Both the position numbers and the translations under genes were made by a program. Positions 7,810-16,204 of a stretch of 64,000 bases of DNA are shown here, piece after piece. How positions within the stretch are numbered: position 1 is the stretch's first letter; each line of letters starts with the position of its first letter. The stretch spans positions 62,001-126,000 of the forward strand of contig NZ_JACDUR010000002.1 in assembly GCF_013761175.1 (NCBI RefSeq). Direction: 5' to 3'. The notes under the pieces are model-generated. The model searched no databases, was not told the origin of the DNA, and was given only the letters and a program-made list of their open reading frames with translations. The stretch comes from Nonomuraea soli. GTDB lineage: Bacteria > Actinomycetota > Actinomycetes > Streptosporangiales > Streptosporangiaceae.

Positions 7810-9542
7810 TGCTGCTGCGCCTGCTGCGGGCCCAGCTCAGGCCGTACGGGAAAGAGATCACGCTCGTCGTCCTCTTCCAGTTCGTGCAGACGCTGGCCAC
7901 GCTCTACCTTCCCACCCTCAACGCCGACATCATCGACGACGGCGTCGTCAAGGGCGACACCGCCACGATCATGCGCATCGGCCTGGTGATGCTCGGCGTG
8001 ACGCTCGTCCAGATCATCTGCTCGACGGTGGCCGTCTACTACGGCGCCAGGACCTCGATGGCCCTGGGCCGCGACCTGCGCGCCGCGATCTTCCACCGGG
8101 TGCAGGACTTCTCGGTGCAGGAGGTCAACAGGTTCGGCGCGCCGTCCCTGATCACCCGCACCACCAACGACGTGCAGCAGGTCCAGCTCCTGGTGCTGAT
8201 GACGTTCACGATGGTGGTGACCGCCCCGATCATGGGCGTCGGCGGCATCGTCCTGGCGCTGCGCCAGGACGTCGCGCTGTCGTCCCTGCTGCTCGTCGCC
8301 CTGCCGGTGATGATCGCGCTGGTGAGCGTGATCGTGGTGCGGATGCGGCCGCTGTTCCGCACCATGCAGGTGCGCATCGACCGGATCAACCAGGTCCTGC
8401 GCGAGCAGATCACCGGCATCCGGGTCATCAGGGCCTTCGTCCGCGATCGTCACGAGCAGGAGCGCTTCGCCGTGGCCAACGACGAGCTGACCGACGTGTC
8501 GCTGCGCGTCGGCCGGCTGATGGCGATCATGTTCCCCTCGGTGATGCTCGTGGTGAACCTGTCGAGCGTCGCCGTGGTGTGGTTCGGCGCCGACCGCATC
8601 GCCGGCGGCGACATGCAGGTGGGCGCGCTGACCGCGGTCATCTCCTACCTGATGCAGATCCTCATGTCGGTGATGATGGCGATGTTCATGTTCATGATGA
8701 TCCCGCGGGCCGAGGTGTGCGCCGAGCGCATCGAGGAGGTGCTCGGCACCGAGCCCGGCGTCCACCGGCCCGAGCGGCCGGTCGCGCCGCTGCACCACCT
8801 CGGCGAGCTGGAGCTGCGCGACGTCGACTTCCGCTACCCGGGCGCCGAGGAGCCGGTGCTGTGCGGCGTCGGCTTCACCGCGCGGCCCGGCCGTACGACC
8901 GCGATCATCGGCAGCACCGGCAGCGGCAAGACGACGCTGCTCAACCTCGTGCCGCGCCTGTTCGACGCCACGGCGGGCCAGGTGCTCGTCGACGGCGTCG
9001 ACGTGCGCGAGCTCGACCCCGCCGCGCTCTCGCGCGCCGTCGGCCTGGTCCCGCAGGCGCCCTACCTGTTCTCCGGCACCGTGGCCTCCAACCTCAGGTA
9101 CGGCAAGCCCGACGCCACCGACGAGGAGCTGTGGCGCGCGCTGGAGGTGGCCCAGGCCCGCGAGTTCGTCGAGGCGATGCCCGGCGGCCTCGACGAGCCG
9201 ATGGCCCAGGGCGGCACGAACGTCTCCGGCGGCCAGCGCCAGCGCCTGGCCATCGCCCGCACCCTCGTGCACCGGCCCGAGATCTACCTCTTCGACGACT
9301 CCTTCTCCGCCCTCGACTACGCCACCGACGCGCGGCTGCGCGCCGCGCTGGCCGAGGAGATCAGCGACGCCACCATCGTGATCGTGGCCCAGCGGGTGAG
9401 CACCATCCGCGACGCCGACCTCATCGTCGTCCTCGACGAGGGCCGCGTCGTCGGCACCGGCACCCACGCCGAGCTGATGACCACCTGCCCCACCTACCGG
9501 GAGATCGTGCTGTCCCAGCTCACCGAACAGGAGGCGGCATGA
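7809..9542 (+). CDS. ABC exporter half-transporter with a degenerate ATPase site (577 aa)
   Basis: This membrane protein has an N-terminal six-helix export domain and a C-terminal ATPase domain, and works as one half of a heterodimeric multidrug-type exporter. Walker A is GSTGSGKTT and the signature is NVSGGQRQR. The Walker B motif ends in Asp (YLFDDS) where the catalytic Glu normally sits, and the switch His is Gln (VAQRVST). Both changes are the hallmark of the non-hydrolysing site in heterodimeric exporters. ATG at 7809 overlaps the TetR stop by one base, and its own stop overlaps the partner gene. The substrate is unknown. Confidence 0.93.
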   Translation: MLLRLLRAQLRPYGKEITLVVLFQFVQTLATLYLPTLNADIIDDGVVKGDTATIMRIGLVMLGVTLVQIICSTVAVYYGARTSMALGRDLRAAIFHRVQDFSVQEVNRFGAPSLITRTTNDVQQVQLLVLMTFTMVVTAPIMGVGGIVLALRQDVALSSLLLVALPVMIALVSVIVVRMRPLFRTMQVRIDRINQVLREQITGIRVIRAFVRDRHEQERFAVANDELTDVSLRVGRLMAIMFPSVMLVVNLSSVAVVWFGADRIAGGDMQVGALTAVISYLMQILMSVMMAMFMFMMIPRAEVCAERIEEVLGTEPGVHRPERPVAPLHHLGELELRDVDFRYPGAEEPVLCGVGFTARPGRTTAIIGSTGSGKTTLLNLVPRLFDATAGQVLVDGVDVRELDPAALSRAVGLVPQAPYLFSGTVASNLRYGKPDATDEELWRALEVAQAREFVEAMPGGLDEPMAQGGTNVSGGQRQRLAIARTLVHRPEIYLFDDSFSALDYATDARLRAALAEEISDATIVIVAQRVSTIRDADLIVVLDEGRVVGTGTHAELMTTCPTYREIVLSQLTEQEAA

Positions 9543-11491
9543 CCACGCAGACACCCGCCCGCCGCCCCCAGCCCGGCTTCGGACCGGCCAGGATGATGGG
9601 CGGACCCGCCGAGAAGGCGCTCGACTTCGGCGGCACCCTGCGCCGCCTGGCGCGGCTGCTGCGGCCCGAGCGCGGGCTGCTGGCCGTCGTCCTGGCGCTC
9701 GGCATCGTCAGCGTCGCGCTGACCGTGACCGGGCCCAAGCTGCTCGGCCACGCCACCGACCTCATCTTCTCCGGCATCATCGGCGCGCAGCTGCCCGCGG
9801 GCCTCACCAAGGACCAGGCCGTGGTCGGCCTGCGCGCCTCCGGGCAGGGCACCTTCGCCGACATGGTCGCCTCCATGAACGTGGTGCCCGGCCAGGGCAT
9901 CGACTTCGCCTCGCTGGCCCACGTGCTCGCCTGGGTGCTGGTGATCTACCTGGTGGCGGCGGCCTTCGGGATCCTGCAGTTCCGGCTGACCACCGTCGTG
10001 GTCCAGCGGGCCGCGGCCCGGCTGCGCGAGCGGATCGAGGCCAAGCTGTCGCGGCTGCCGCTGAGCTACTTCGACGGCCAGCCGCGCGGCGAGATCCTCA
10101 GCCGCGCCACCAACGACACCGACAACATCGCCCAGTCGCTGCAGCAGACGATGAGCCAGCTCATCTCGTCGCTGCTCACCGTGGTGGCGGTGCTGGTGAT
10201 GATGTTCGTCATCTCGCCGCTGCTGGCCCTCATCGCGCTGGTCACCGTACCGGTGTCGGTCTACATCACCGCGGTGATCGGCAAGCGGTCGCAGCCGCAG
10301 TTCATCAAGCAGTGGTCCTCGACCGGCAAGCTCAACGGCCACATCGAGGAGATGTACGGCGGGCACACGCTGGTCAAGGTGTTCGGCCGGCAGGAGGAGG
10401 CCGCGGCCACCTTCGCCGAGCACAACCAGGCCCTGTACACCTCGAGCTTCCGCGCCCAGTTCATCTCGGGGATCATCCAGCCGGCGATGATGTTCATCGG
10501 CAATCTCAACTACGTGCTGGTCGCCGTCGTCGGCGGGCTCAAGGTCGCCTCCGGCTCGATCTCGCTGGGCGACGTGCAGGCCTTCATCCAGTACTCCCGG
10601 CAGTTCAGCCAGCCGCTGACCCAGGTGGCCGGCATGGCCAACCTCGTGCAGTCGGGCGTGGCCTCGGCCGAGCGGGTCTTCGAGCTGCTGGAGGCGCCCG
10701 AGCAGTCGCCGGAGCCCGCCGAGCCCGCCCGGCCCGCGCAGGTCAGGGGCAGGGTCGCGTTCGAGAACGTGTCGTTCCGCTACGCCGAGGACCGGCCGCT
10801 CATCGAGAACCTGTCGCTCACCGTCGAGCCCGGCCAGACGGTGGCCATCGTGGGACCCACGGGAGCGGGCAAGACCACGCTGGTCAACCTCATCATGCGC
10901 TTCTACGAGGTGACCGGCGGCCGCATCACGCTGGACGGCGTCGACATCGCCGAGATGTCGAGGGAGGAACTGCGCGCCGGCATGGGCATGGTGCTGCAGG
11001 ACACCTGGCTGTTCGGCGGCACGATCGCGGAGAACATCGGGTACGGCGCGCAGAACGCCACGCGCGAGCGCATCGAGGAGGCCGCACGGGCCGCCCACGT
11101 GGACCGCATCGCGCTCACCCTGCCCGACGGCTACGACACCGTGATCGACGAGGAGGGCGCCACGGTCAGCACGGGGGAGAAGCAGCTCATCACGATCGCG
11201 CGCGCGTTCCTGTCGGAGCCGGCGATCCTCATCCTGGACGAGGCCACCAGCTCGGTCGACACCCGCACCGAGGTGCTCATCCAGCGGGCGATGAGCTCGC
11301 TGCGCGAGGGGCGCACCAGCTTCGTGATCGCCCACCGGCTGTCGACGATCCGCGACGCCGGCCTGATCCTCGTCATGGAGAACGGGCGGATCGTGGAGCA
11401 GGGCATGCACGAGTCGCTGCTGGCCGCGCAGGGCGCCTACGCCCGGCTGTACTCCGCCCAGTTCGCCCAGGCCGCGGCCGACGTGGACTGA
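9539..11491 (+). CDS. ABC exporter half-transporter, canonical ATPase partner (650 aa)
   Basis: This is the second half of the heterodimeric exporter. It has a longer loop of about 60 residues between the first two membrane helices. The ATPase domain has Walker A GPTGAGKTT, Walker B LILDEA with the catalytic Glu, and a canonical switch His (IAHRLST). Its signature motif is the weak form VSTGEKQ. It therefore supplies the degenerate signature to its partner's defective site, while the partner supplies the good signature to its own working site. The ATG at 9539 overlaps the previous stop by 4 bases. The gene ends 7 bases from a convergent oxidoreductase gene. Confidence 0.94.
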   Translation: MTTQTPARRPQPGFGPARMMGGPAEKALDFGGTLRRLARLLRPERGLLAVVLALGIVSVALTVTGPKLLGHATDLIFSGIIGAQLPAGLTKDQAVVGLRASGQGTFADMVASMNVVPGQGIDFASLAHVLAWVLVIYLVAAAFGILQFRLTTVVVQRAAARLRERIEAKLSRLPLSYFDGQPRGEILSRATNDTDNIAQSLQQTMSQLISSLLTVVAVLVMMFVISPLLALIALVTVPVSVYITAVIGKRSQPQFIKQWSSTGKLNGHIEEMYGGHTLVKVFGRQEEAAATFAEHNQALYTSSFRAQFISGIIQPAMMFIGNLNYVLVAVVGGLKVASGSISLGDVQAFIQYSRQFSQPLTQVAGMANLVQSGVASAERVFELLEAPEQSPEPAEPARPAQVRGRVAFENVSFRYAEDRPLIENLSLTVEPGQTVAIVGPTGAGKTTLVNLIMRFYEVTGGRITLDGVDIAEMSREELRAGMGMVLQDTWLFGGTIAENIGYGAQNATRERIEEAARAAHVDRIALTLPDGYDTVIDEEGATVSTGEKQLITIARAFLSEPAILILDEATSSVDTRTEVLIQRAMSSLREGRTSFVIAHRLSTIRDAGLILVMENGRIVEQGMHESLLAAQGAYARLYSAQFAQAAADVD

Positions 11492-11498
11492 GCCGGGT

Positions 11499-12380
11499 TC
11501 ACGAGAAGGCGGGCAGCACCTCGGAGGCGACCCTTTCCAGGGTCGCCTCCGACCCGGCGAACCAGCCGGCCTCGCGCGGCCAGTAGGTGACGGCGTCGGT
11601 GAAGCCCAGGCCCGACGCCCTGGCCAGCGCGTCGGCGAAGAAGGAGGCGCTCGACAGGGAGTACACCGGCGCGGCCGGGTCGAGCAGGAGGAAACGCCCG
11701 GCCGTCGCCGGGTCGCGTCCCTCGGCGGCCAGGGCGTCGTCGAACTGCCTGGCAGCCGCCTCCACCGTGGCCCACCAGCCGGGCATGTCATCGGCGGGAA
11801 GGCCGGTGGTCACCCAGGCCGCCCCGTACCTGGCCGCCAGGCGCATCGAGCGCGGCCCGCGCGCGGCGACCACGAACGGCACGCGCGGCGTCTGCACGCA
11901 GCCGGGTGCGCTCCTGGCGTCGACGACGGTGAAGTGGCCGCCGTGCTCGGTGACGTGCTCGCCGCGCAGCAGCCGGTCCAGCAGGCCGACGAACTCGGCG
12001 AACCGATCGAAGCGGGCGCCGGCCGTCAGGGGCGCCTGGCCGAGCACCCGCGTGTCGTGTCCCGCCACGCCGCCCGCCCCGACGCCCAGGGTGAACCGGC
12101 CGCCGCTGAGGTCGTCGAGCGCGATGATCTCGCGGACGAAATGGGCCGGATGCCGGAAGTTCGGAGAGGCGACCATGGTGCCCAGCCGGATGCGCGAGGT
12201 CACCGACGCGGCGGCGGCCAGCGTCGGCACCGCGTCGAACCAGGGGCCGCCGGCCAGGTCACGCCAGCCGATGTGGTCGTAGGTCCAGGCATGGGCGAAG
12301 CCGTACTCCTCCGCCCGCCGCCACCGCCCGGCGGCGACCCGCCACCGCTGGTCGGGAAGGATCAGGATTCCGGCCCGCAT
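11499..12380 (-). CDS. LLM-class (luciferase-like) F420-dependent-type oxidoreductase (293 aa)
   Basis: This TIM-barrel protein of the bacterial luciferase superfamily probably uses F420 or FMN as cofactor. Recognisable segments are the start RAGILILPDQRW, the YDHIGW cofactor-pocket strand, RLGTMVASPNFRHPA, and LSGGRFTLGVGAGG. It is the second gene after the reductase at 12396-13007, with a 15-base gap, so they are likely cotranscribed. The substrate cannot be read from sequence. Its last 50 bases contain a perfect 14-bp hairpin that is also positioned to end the converging ABC operon. Confidence 0.88.
   Translation of the reverse strand: MRAGILILPDQRWRVAAGRWRRAEEYGFAHAWTYDHIGWRDLAGGPWFDAVPTLAAAASVTSRIRLGTMVASPNFRHPAHFVREIIALDDLSGGRFTLGVGAGGVAGHDTRVLGQAPLTAGARFDRFAEFVGLLDRLLRGEHVTEHGGHFTVVDARSAPGCVQTPRVPFVVAARGPRSMRLAARYGAAWVTTGLPADDMPGWWATVEAAARQFDDALAAEGRDPATAGRFLLLDPAAPVYSLSSASFFADALARASGLGFTDAVTYWPREAGWFAGSEATLERVASEVLPAFS
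11521..11552. terminator. 14-bp hairpin inside the 3' end of the LLM gene
   Basis: The arms 11521-11534 and 11539-11552 are perfectly complementary around a TTCC tetraloop. Read on the plus strand the hairpin begins 30 bases past the ABC exporter stop. Read on the minus strand it lies 22 bases before the LLM stop. No T-run follows, which is common in actinomycete terminators. Function as a bidirectional transcription end is inferred. Confidence 0.6.
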
Positions 12381-12395
12381 CGCCCCGCCCCCCGT

Positions 12396-13007
12396 TCAGG
12401 CGGGGTCCAGGGCGCCGGTCAGCGGCTCGCCCGCGACCTGGTAGACCTGCAGCATCACGCCGGTGCTGCTCGCCTTCGACTCGGCCAGCCGCAGCCCCGT
12501 GGGCGCGATGTCGTGCCACATGTTCTTCCCGGTGCCGAGGACGACGGGGAAGACCAGCAGGCGCAGCTCGTCGACCAGCCTGGCCCGGAGCAGCTGCTGG
12601 ACCAGCGTGGGGCTGCCGTGCACCTGCAGGTCGCGGCCGGGCAGCTCCTTCAGCTTGGTGACCTCGGCGACCAGGTCGCCGGTGAGCAGGGTCGTGTTGG
12701 CCCAGGAGGCCTCGGTCAGCGTGCGGGTGGGCACGTACTTGCGCAGGTTGTTGAGCTGGTCGGACATGGTGTCGGTCTCGGGGTCGACGTGCGGCCAGTA
12801 GGTCTCCATGATCTGGTAGGTCTTGCGGCCGAGCAGGAAGGCGTCGACGGTGGAGGCCCAGCGCTCGGTGGCCTCGTTGAAGTCCTCGTCGAGGTGCGGC
12901 ACCAGCCAGCCGCCGAGCTCGAACCCGTTCTCGCGGTCCTCCTGCCTGGCTCCGGGGGCCTGGGCGACGCCGTCGAGGGTGATGAACATGGTCACGGTGA
13001 GCTTCAT
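12396..13007 (-). CDS. Dihydrofolate reductase-like (RibD C-terminal domain) protein (203 aa)
   Basis: The protein has the DHFR/RibD_C fold, an NADPH-binding reductase fold widespread in actinomycetes as accessory genes. Typical features are the start KLTVTMFITLDGVAQAPG, LLGRKTYQIM, and the C-terminal LVDELRLLVFPVVLGTGK. ATG at 13007 follows a strong AAGGAGG site. It precedes the LLM oxidoreductase on the same strand. It is unlikely to be the housekeeping folate enzyme, since the family mostly has unknown substrates. Confidence 0.88.
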   Translation of the reverse strand: MKLTVTMFITLDGVAQAPGARQEDRENGFELGGWLVPHLDEDFNEATERWASTVDAFLLGRKTYQIMETYWPHVDPETDTMSDQLNNLRKYVPTRTLTEASWANTTLLTGDLVAEVTKLKELPGRDLQVHGSPTLVQQLLRARLVDELRLLVFPVVLGTGKNMWHDIAPTGLRLAESKASSTGVMLQVYQVAGEPLTGALDPA

Positions 13008-13049
13008 GGTGTTCCTCCTTGGTGGGTGTCATCACTGTGGCGCGGAGGA

Positions 13050-13103
13050 CTTACCGCTTTCTTACCGCCGCGCCGCTGGAACATCCGTGGAACGGGATGG
13101 AAC
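13050..13103. promoter_or_regulatory. Helically phased direct repeats in the reductase/MFS intergenic region
   Basis: Two copies of CTTACCGC start at 13050 and 13061, and three copies of TGGAAC start at 13077, 13088 and 13098. Spacings of 10 to 11 bases place the repeats on one face of the helix. The region separates two divergent genes and probably contains promoters for both. The cognate regulator is not identified. Confidence 0.5.
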
Positions 13104-13150
13104 ACCTCCAGGGTTAGTCATCGCTCGCGACGCTTCCCACGGGGGTCACC

Positions 13151-14548
13151 TTGTCACGTTCCACCGCTCATTTATCGACCCGGGCGCTCAGCCCGTTCGC
13201 GTTGCCGCTCATCTGCACGGCCCAGCTCATGGCGACGCTGGACGTGACCATCGTCAATCTCGCCCTGCCCGCCGTCCAGCGGGAGTTCGGCCTGTCGAAC
13301 GCGGGCCTGGCCTGGGTGATCGACGCCTACACCCTGGCGTACGCGGGGCTGCTGCTCCTGGGCGGGCGCATGGGGGACCTGGCCGGTCACCGCAGGACGC
13401 TGATGATCGGAATCCTGGTCTTCACGCTCTCGTCCCTGCTCGGCGGGCTGGCCCACGACGCTGGGCTGCTGCTGGCCGCGCGGGCCGGGCAGGGGGTGGG
13501 GGCGGCGCTGGCGACCCCCACGACCCTGTCCCTGATCACGACGCTCTACGCGCCGGGGGCGGCGCGGACCAAGGCCATGGTCGCCTACGGCGCGATGGCG
13601 GGCCTGGGGATCACGCTCGGGCTGGTGCTGGGGGGCTTCCTGACCGAGCTGGCGTCCTGGCGCTGGGTGTTCCTGGTGAACGTGCCCATCGGGGTCGTGC
13701 TGCTGGCGAGCGCTCGGAGCGTGCTGCCCGAGTCGAGGGGGGTCAGGCGCCGTCCTGACGTGCTGGGCGCGGTCGTGGGGACGGGAGCGCTGGCGTTCCT
13801 GGTGTACGGGGTGATCCGTACGGGCTCCGACGGCTGGGGCGACCTGGTCTCCTCGGTCGCCCTCGGGGTCTCGGCGTTGCTGCTGGTGGCCTTCGTCCAG
13901 ATCGAGCGCACGGTCGCCGAGCCGATGTTGCCGCTGCGGCTGCTGGCCCATCGCCGCCGGCTCGGGGCCTATCTCATCGCGGCGCTGCTGTTCGCCTGCC
14001 TCTACCCGTCGTTCTTCTTCCTCAGCCGGGCGCTGCAGGACGTGCTCGCCCAGGATCCGATCGAGGCGGGGCTCAGGTTCCTGCCGATCGGGGCCGGGGT
14101 GCTCGTCTTCGCGCTCGTCACGCGGCGGCTCGTCCACGTCTCCGGATCCAGGGCGCTGGTGCTGGGCGGCACCGCCGTCACCGCGGTCGCGGCGTTGTGC
14201 CTGGTGATGCTCGACACCGGCAGCTCCTACGCCGCGCTGCTGCTGCCCGCGCTGGTCGGGCTGGGCGCCGGGGTCGGGACGACGTTCGTCGCCAACGCCG
14301 CCTCGGCCATGACCGAGGTCGGCGACTCCGACGCCGGGATCGCCTCCGGCCTGCTCAGCACCTTCCAGGCGGTCGGCGGCACGGTCGGCGTCGCGGTGCT
14401 GGCCGCCCAGGCGGCCTCGGAGACCAAGGCGGCGCTGGCGTCGGCGCTCGCGCCGGGTGAGGCGCTGATGGCCGGGTTCGCGCAGGGGTTCGCCATCGCC
14501 GGCGTCCTGGCCGCGGCGGCGTTCGCCGTCGCGGTGGCCACGTCATGA
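13151..14548 (+). CDS. MFS drug/H+ antiporter, DHA2 type (465 aa)
   Basis: This is a predicted 14-helix inner-membrane efflux pump. The first helix carries the family pattern (MATLDVTIVNLALP), and motif A is GGRMGDLAGHRRT in the first cytoplasmic loop. An in-frame TAG at 13115 leaves TTG at 13151 as the only start upstream of the first helix, so a TTG start is proposed. The stop overlaps an ATG of the following hydrolase frame. The substrate is unknown; no regulator gene is adjacent, but phased repeats precede it. Confidence 0.9.
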   Translation: MSRSTAHLSTRALSPFALPLICTAQLMATLDVTIVNLALPAVQREFGLSNAGLAWVIDAYTLAYAGLLLLGGRMGDLAGHRRTLMIGILVFTLSSLLGGLAHDAGLLLAARAGQGVGAALATPTTLSLITTLYAPGAARTKAMVAYGAMAGLGITLGLVLGGFLTELASWRWVFLVNVPIGVVLLASARSVLPESRGVRRRPDVLGAVVGTGALAFLVYGVIRTGSDGWGDLVSSVALGVSALLLVAFVQIERTVAEPMLPLRLLAHRRRLGAYLIAALLFACLYPSFFFLSRALQDVLAQDPIEAGLRFLPIGAGVLVFALVTRRLVHVSGSRALVLGGTAVTAVAALCLVMLDTGSSYAALLLPALVGLGAGVGTTFVANAASAMTEVGDSDAGIASGLLSTFQAVGGTVGVAVLAAQAASETKAALASALAPGEALMAGFAQGFAIAGVLAAAAFAVAVATS

Positions 14549-14568
14549 CACGTCAAGAGAGGTGCGTT

Positions 14569-15654
14569 GTGCTCATTCCCGTTCCCAGTACCGATCCCTT
14601 CTACGCGCCGGCCGGGCGTCTGGGCCGTCCCGGCGAACTGCTCAGGACCCGCGAGGTCGAGATCAAGAGCGAAGAGGTCTCCGCCGCCTGGCAGGTCGTC
14701 CACGTGTCGACCGACTCGCGCGGCAGGCCGGTCGCGGTCTCCGGCACCGTGCTCGTCCCGTCCGCGCCCTGGCGGGGACCGGGCGCGCGGCCGCTGCTCA
14801 GCTACGGCGTCGGCGTGCACGGCCTGGGCCGCGACGCCGCGCCCAGCTACCTGCTGCGCACGGGCGACGAGATCGAGATCACGATGATCGAGCACGCGCT
14901 GGCGCGCGGCTGGGCGGTCGCGGTCACCGACGGCGAAGGGCTCGGCATGCCGGGCCCCCACACCTACGGCGCGGGCCGGTCGGGCGGCCACGCGATGCTG
15001 GACATCGTCAGGGCCGCTCCCGGCCTCGACCGGGACCTGGCCGGTCCCGTGCTGGTCTGGGGGTATTCGGAGGGCGGGCGCTACGCCGCCTGGGCCGCCG
15101 AGCTCCAGCCCACCTACGCCCCCGAACTGGATCTGCGGGCCGTGGCGGCCGGAGGGGTCCCCTCCGACCTGCGGGCGGTGGCCAAGGCCATCGACGGAGG
15201 GCCCTTCTCAGGGCTCGGGCTCGCGGTCCTCGTCGGCCTGTCGCACGCCCACCGCGACCCCGCCCTCGACGCGATCCTCACCGAGCGCGGCAAGGCGGCC
15301 GCGGCGCGGGCCGCGACCCTGGACGTCGTCAGGCTCATCATCGAGTTCCCCGAGCCCATGGACCACCACACCGTCCGCGAGGAGCCGTGGGACGAGCCGG
15401 TCTGGCGCGCGCTGCTCGACCGGGAGAAGAACGGCCGCCGCGCCCCGCGGGCGCCGGTCCACCTCTACCACGTCGCCGACGACGGGCTGGTGCCCACCGC
15501 CCTGGGCCGCGAGCTGTACGCGGACTACACCGCGCTCGGCGCGCGGGTGAGCTGGGCCGACGTCGTCGCCGACGACCATCTCTCCGGCGCCTTCGCCGGA
15601 GCCCCCGCGGCCGTCGCATGGCTGGCCGATCACCTGTCAACGGAGGAGAAATGA
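14569..15654 (+). CDS. Alpha/beta hydrolase of the secretory-lipase type
   Basis: This protein of about 361 residues resembles LIP-family lipases. The N-terminal PSTDPFYAPAGRL and the nucleophile elbow WGYSEGGRYA are typical, and the catalytic His is probably in ADDHLSG. No clear signal peptide is seen, unlike many relatives. Two starts are possible: ATG at 14545, overlapping the MFS stop, or GTG at 14569, which follows an AGAGAGG binding site at good spacing. I favour the GTG. Its stop overlaps the ATG of the next small secreted-protein gene, so the MFS pump, hydrolase and secreted protein appear to form one operon. Confidence 0.85.
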   Translation: MLIPVPSTDPFYAPAGRLGRPGELLRTREVEIKSEEVSAAWQVVHVSTDSRGRPVAVSGTVLVPSAPWRGPGARPLLSYGVGVHGLGRDAAPSYLLRTGDEIEITMIEHALARGWAVAVTDGEGLGMPGPHTYGAGRSGGHAMLDIVRAAPGLDRDLAGPVLVWGYSEGGRYAAWAAELQPTYAPELDLRAVAAGGVPSDLRAVAKAIDGGPFSGLGLAVLVGLSHAHRDPALDAILTERGKAAAARAATLDVVRLIIEFPEPMDHHTVREEPWDEPVWRALLDREKNGRRAPRAPVHLYHVADDGLVPTALGRELYADYTALGARVSWADVVADDHLSGAFAGAPAAVAWLADHLSTEEK

Positions 15655-16121
15655 AGATGTTCACGCGTGTGGCCGCCGTCGCGGCGGCCGTGACCCTCGG
15701 CGTCGGTACGGCGCCCGCCCAGGCCGCGACCGGGCCCGGCACGATGGCCACGCCCCGCCTCACGATCAACGAGAGCGCGGGCCAGTGCCGGCTGACCGTC
15801 ATCACCAGCGTCGGCATGTCGCAGGCCCAGGCGCAGTACCAGATCGACAACGGGGCGAGCGCCAGGATCGAGGTCTGGGCCGACGACCTCGTCTACGACA
15901 ACCGGCTCTTCAAGGCCCTGCCCGCGGCGATGACGGCCAGCAGGTACGACGGCGGCCTCATCATCACCGGCCAGCCCTCGGTCCCGTGCTACCGCCTCGA
16001 CGAGGACGGTCCGGAGAACTTCGACACCGAAGGGGACGAGATCTACGTCAAGGTCGTCTTCGACGGTCCCGGCTACCAGCGGATGTCGAAGAGCTCCAAC
16101 GTGGTCAAGGGTCGCTGGTAG
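15651..16121 (+). CDS. Small secreted protein of unknown function (156 aa)
   Basis: The ATG at 15651 follows GGAGG and overlaps the hydrolase stop. A signal peptide is clear: Lys near the start, an Ala/Val-rich core, and APAQA cleavage near residue 25. The mature part of about 130 residues has two Cys (in GQCRL and VPCYR) that could form one disulfide, and an acidic C-terminal half. I do not recognise a family. Coupling to the hydrolase gene suggests they act in the same process. Confidence 0.85.
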   Translation: MKMFTRVAAVAAAVTLGVGTAPAQAATGPGTMATPRLTINESAGQCRLTVITSVGMSQAQAQYQIDNGASARIEVWADDLVYDNRLFKALPAAMTASRYDGGLIITGQPSVPCYRLDEDGPENFDTEGDEIYVKVVFDGPGYQRMSKSSNVVKGRW

Positions 16122-16156
16122 GGCTCTCGCAAGAAATGTTCAAGACAGGATTCCTA

Positions 16157-16184
16157 CGGTGGTTCAAAATTGAAGCAACCACCG
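16157..16184. promoter_or_regulatory. Nested inverted repeat upstream of the helical-repeat regulator
   Basis: CGGTGGTT (16157-16164) and AACCACCG (16177-16184) are perfectly complementary. An inner TTCAA-AA-TTGAA dyad is nested between them. The AT-rich centre stands out from the surrounding GC-rich DNA. It lies 21 to 48 bases before the proposed start at 16205, so it could be an operator or a leader hairpin. Confidence 0.5.
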
Positions 16185-16204
16185 GAAGAACCTGGGAGCG
16201 GCGC

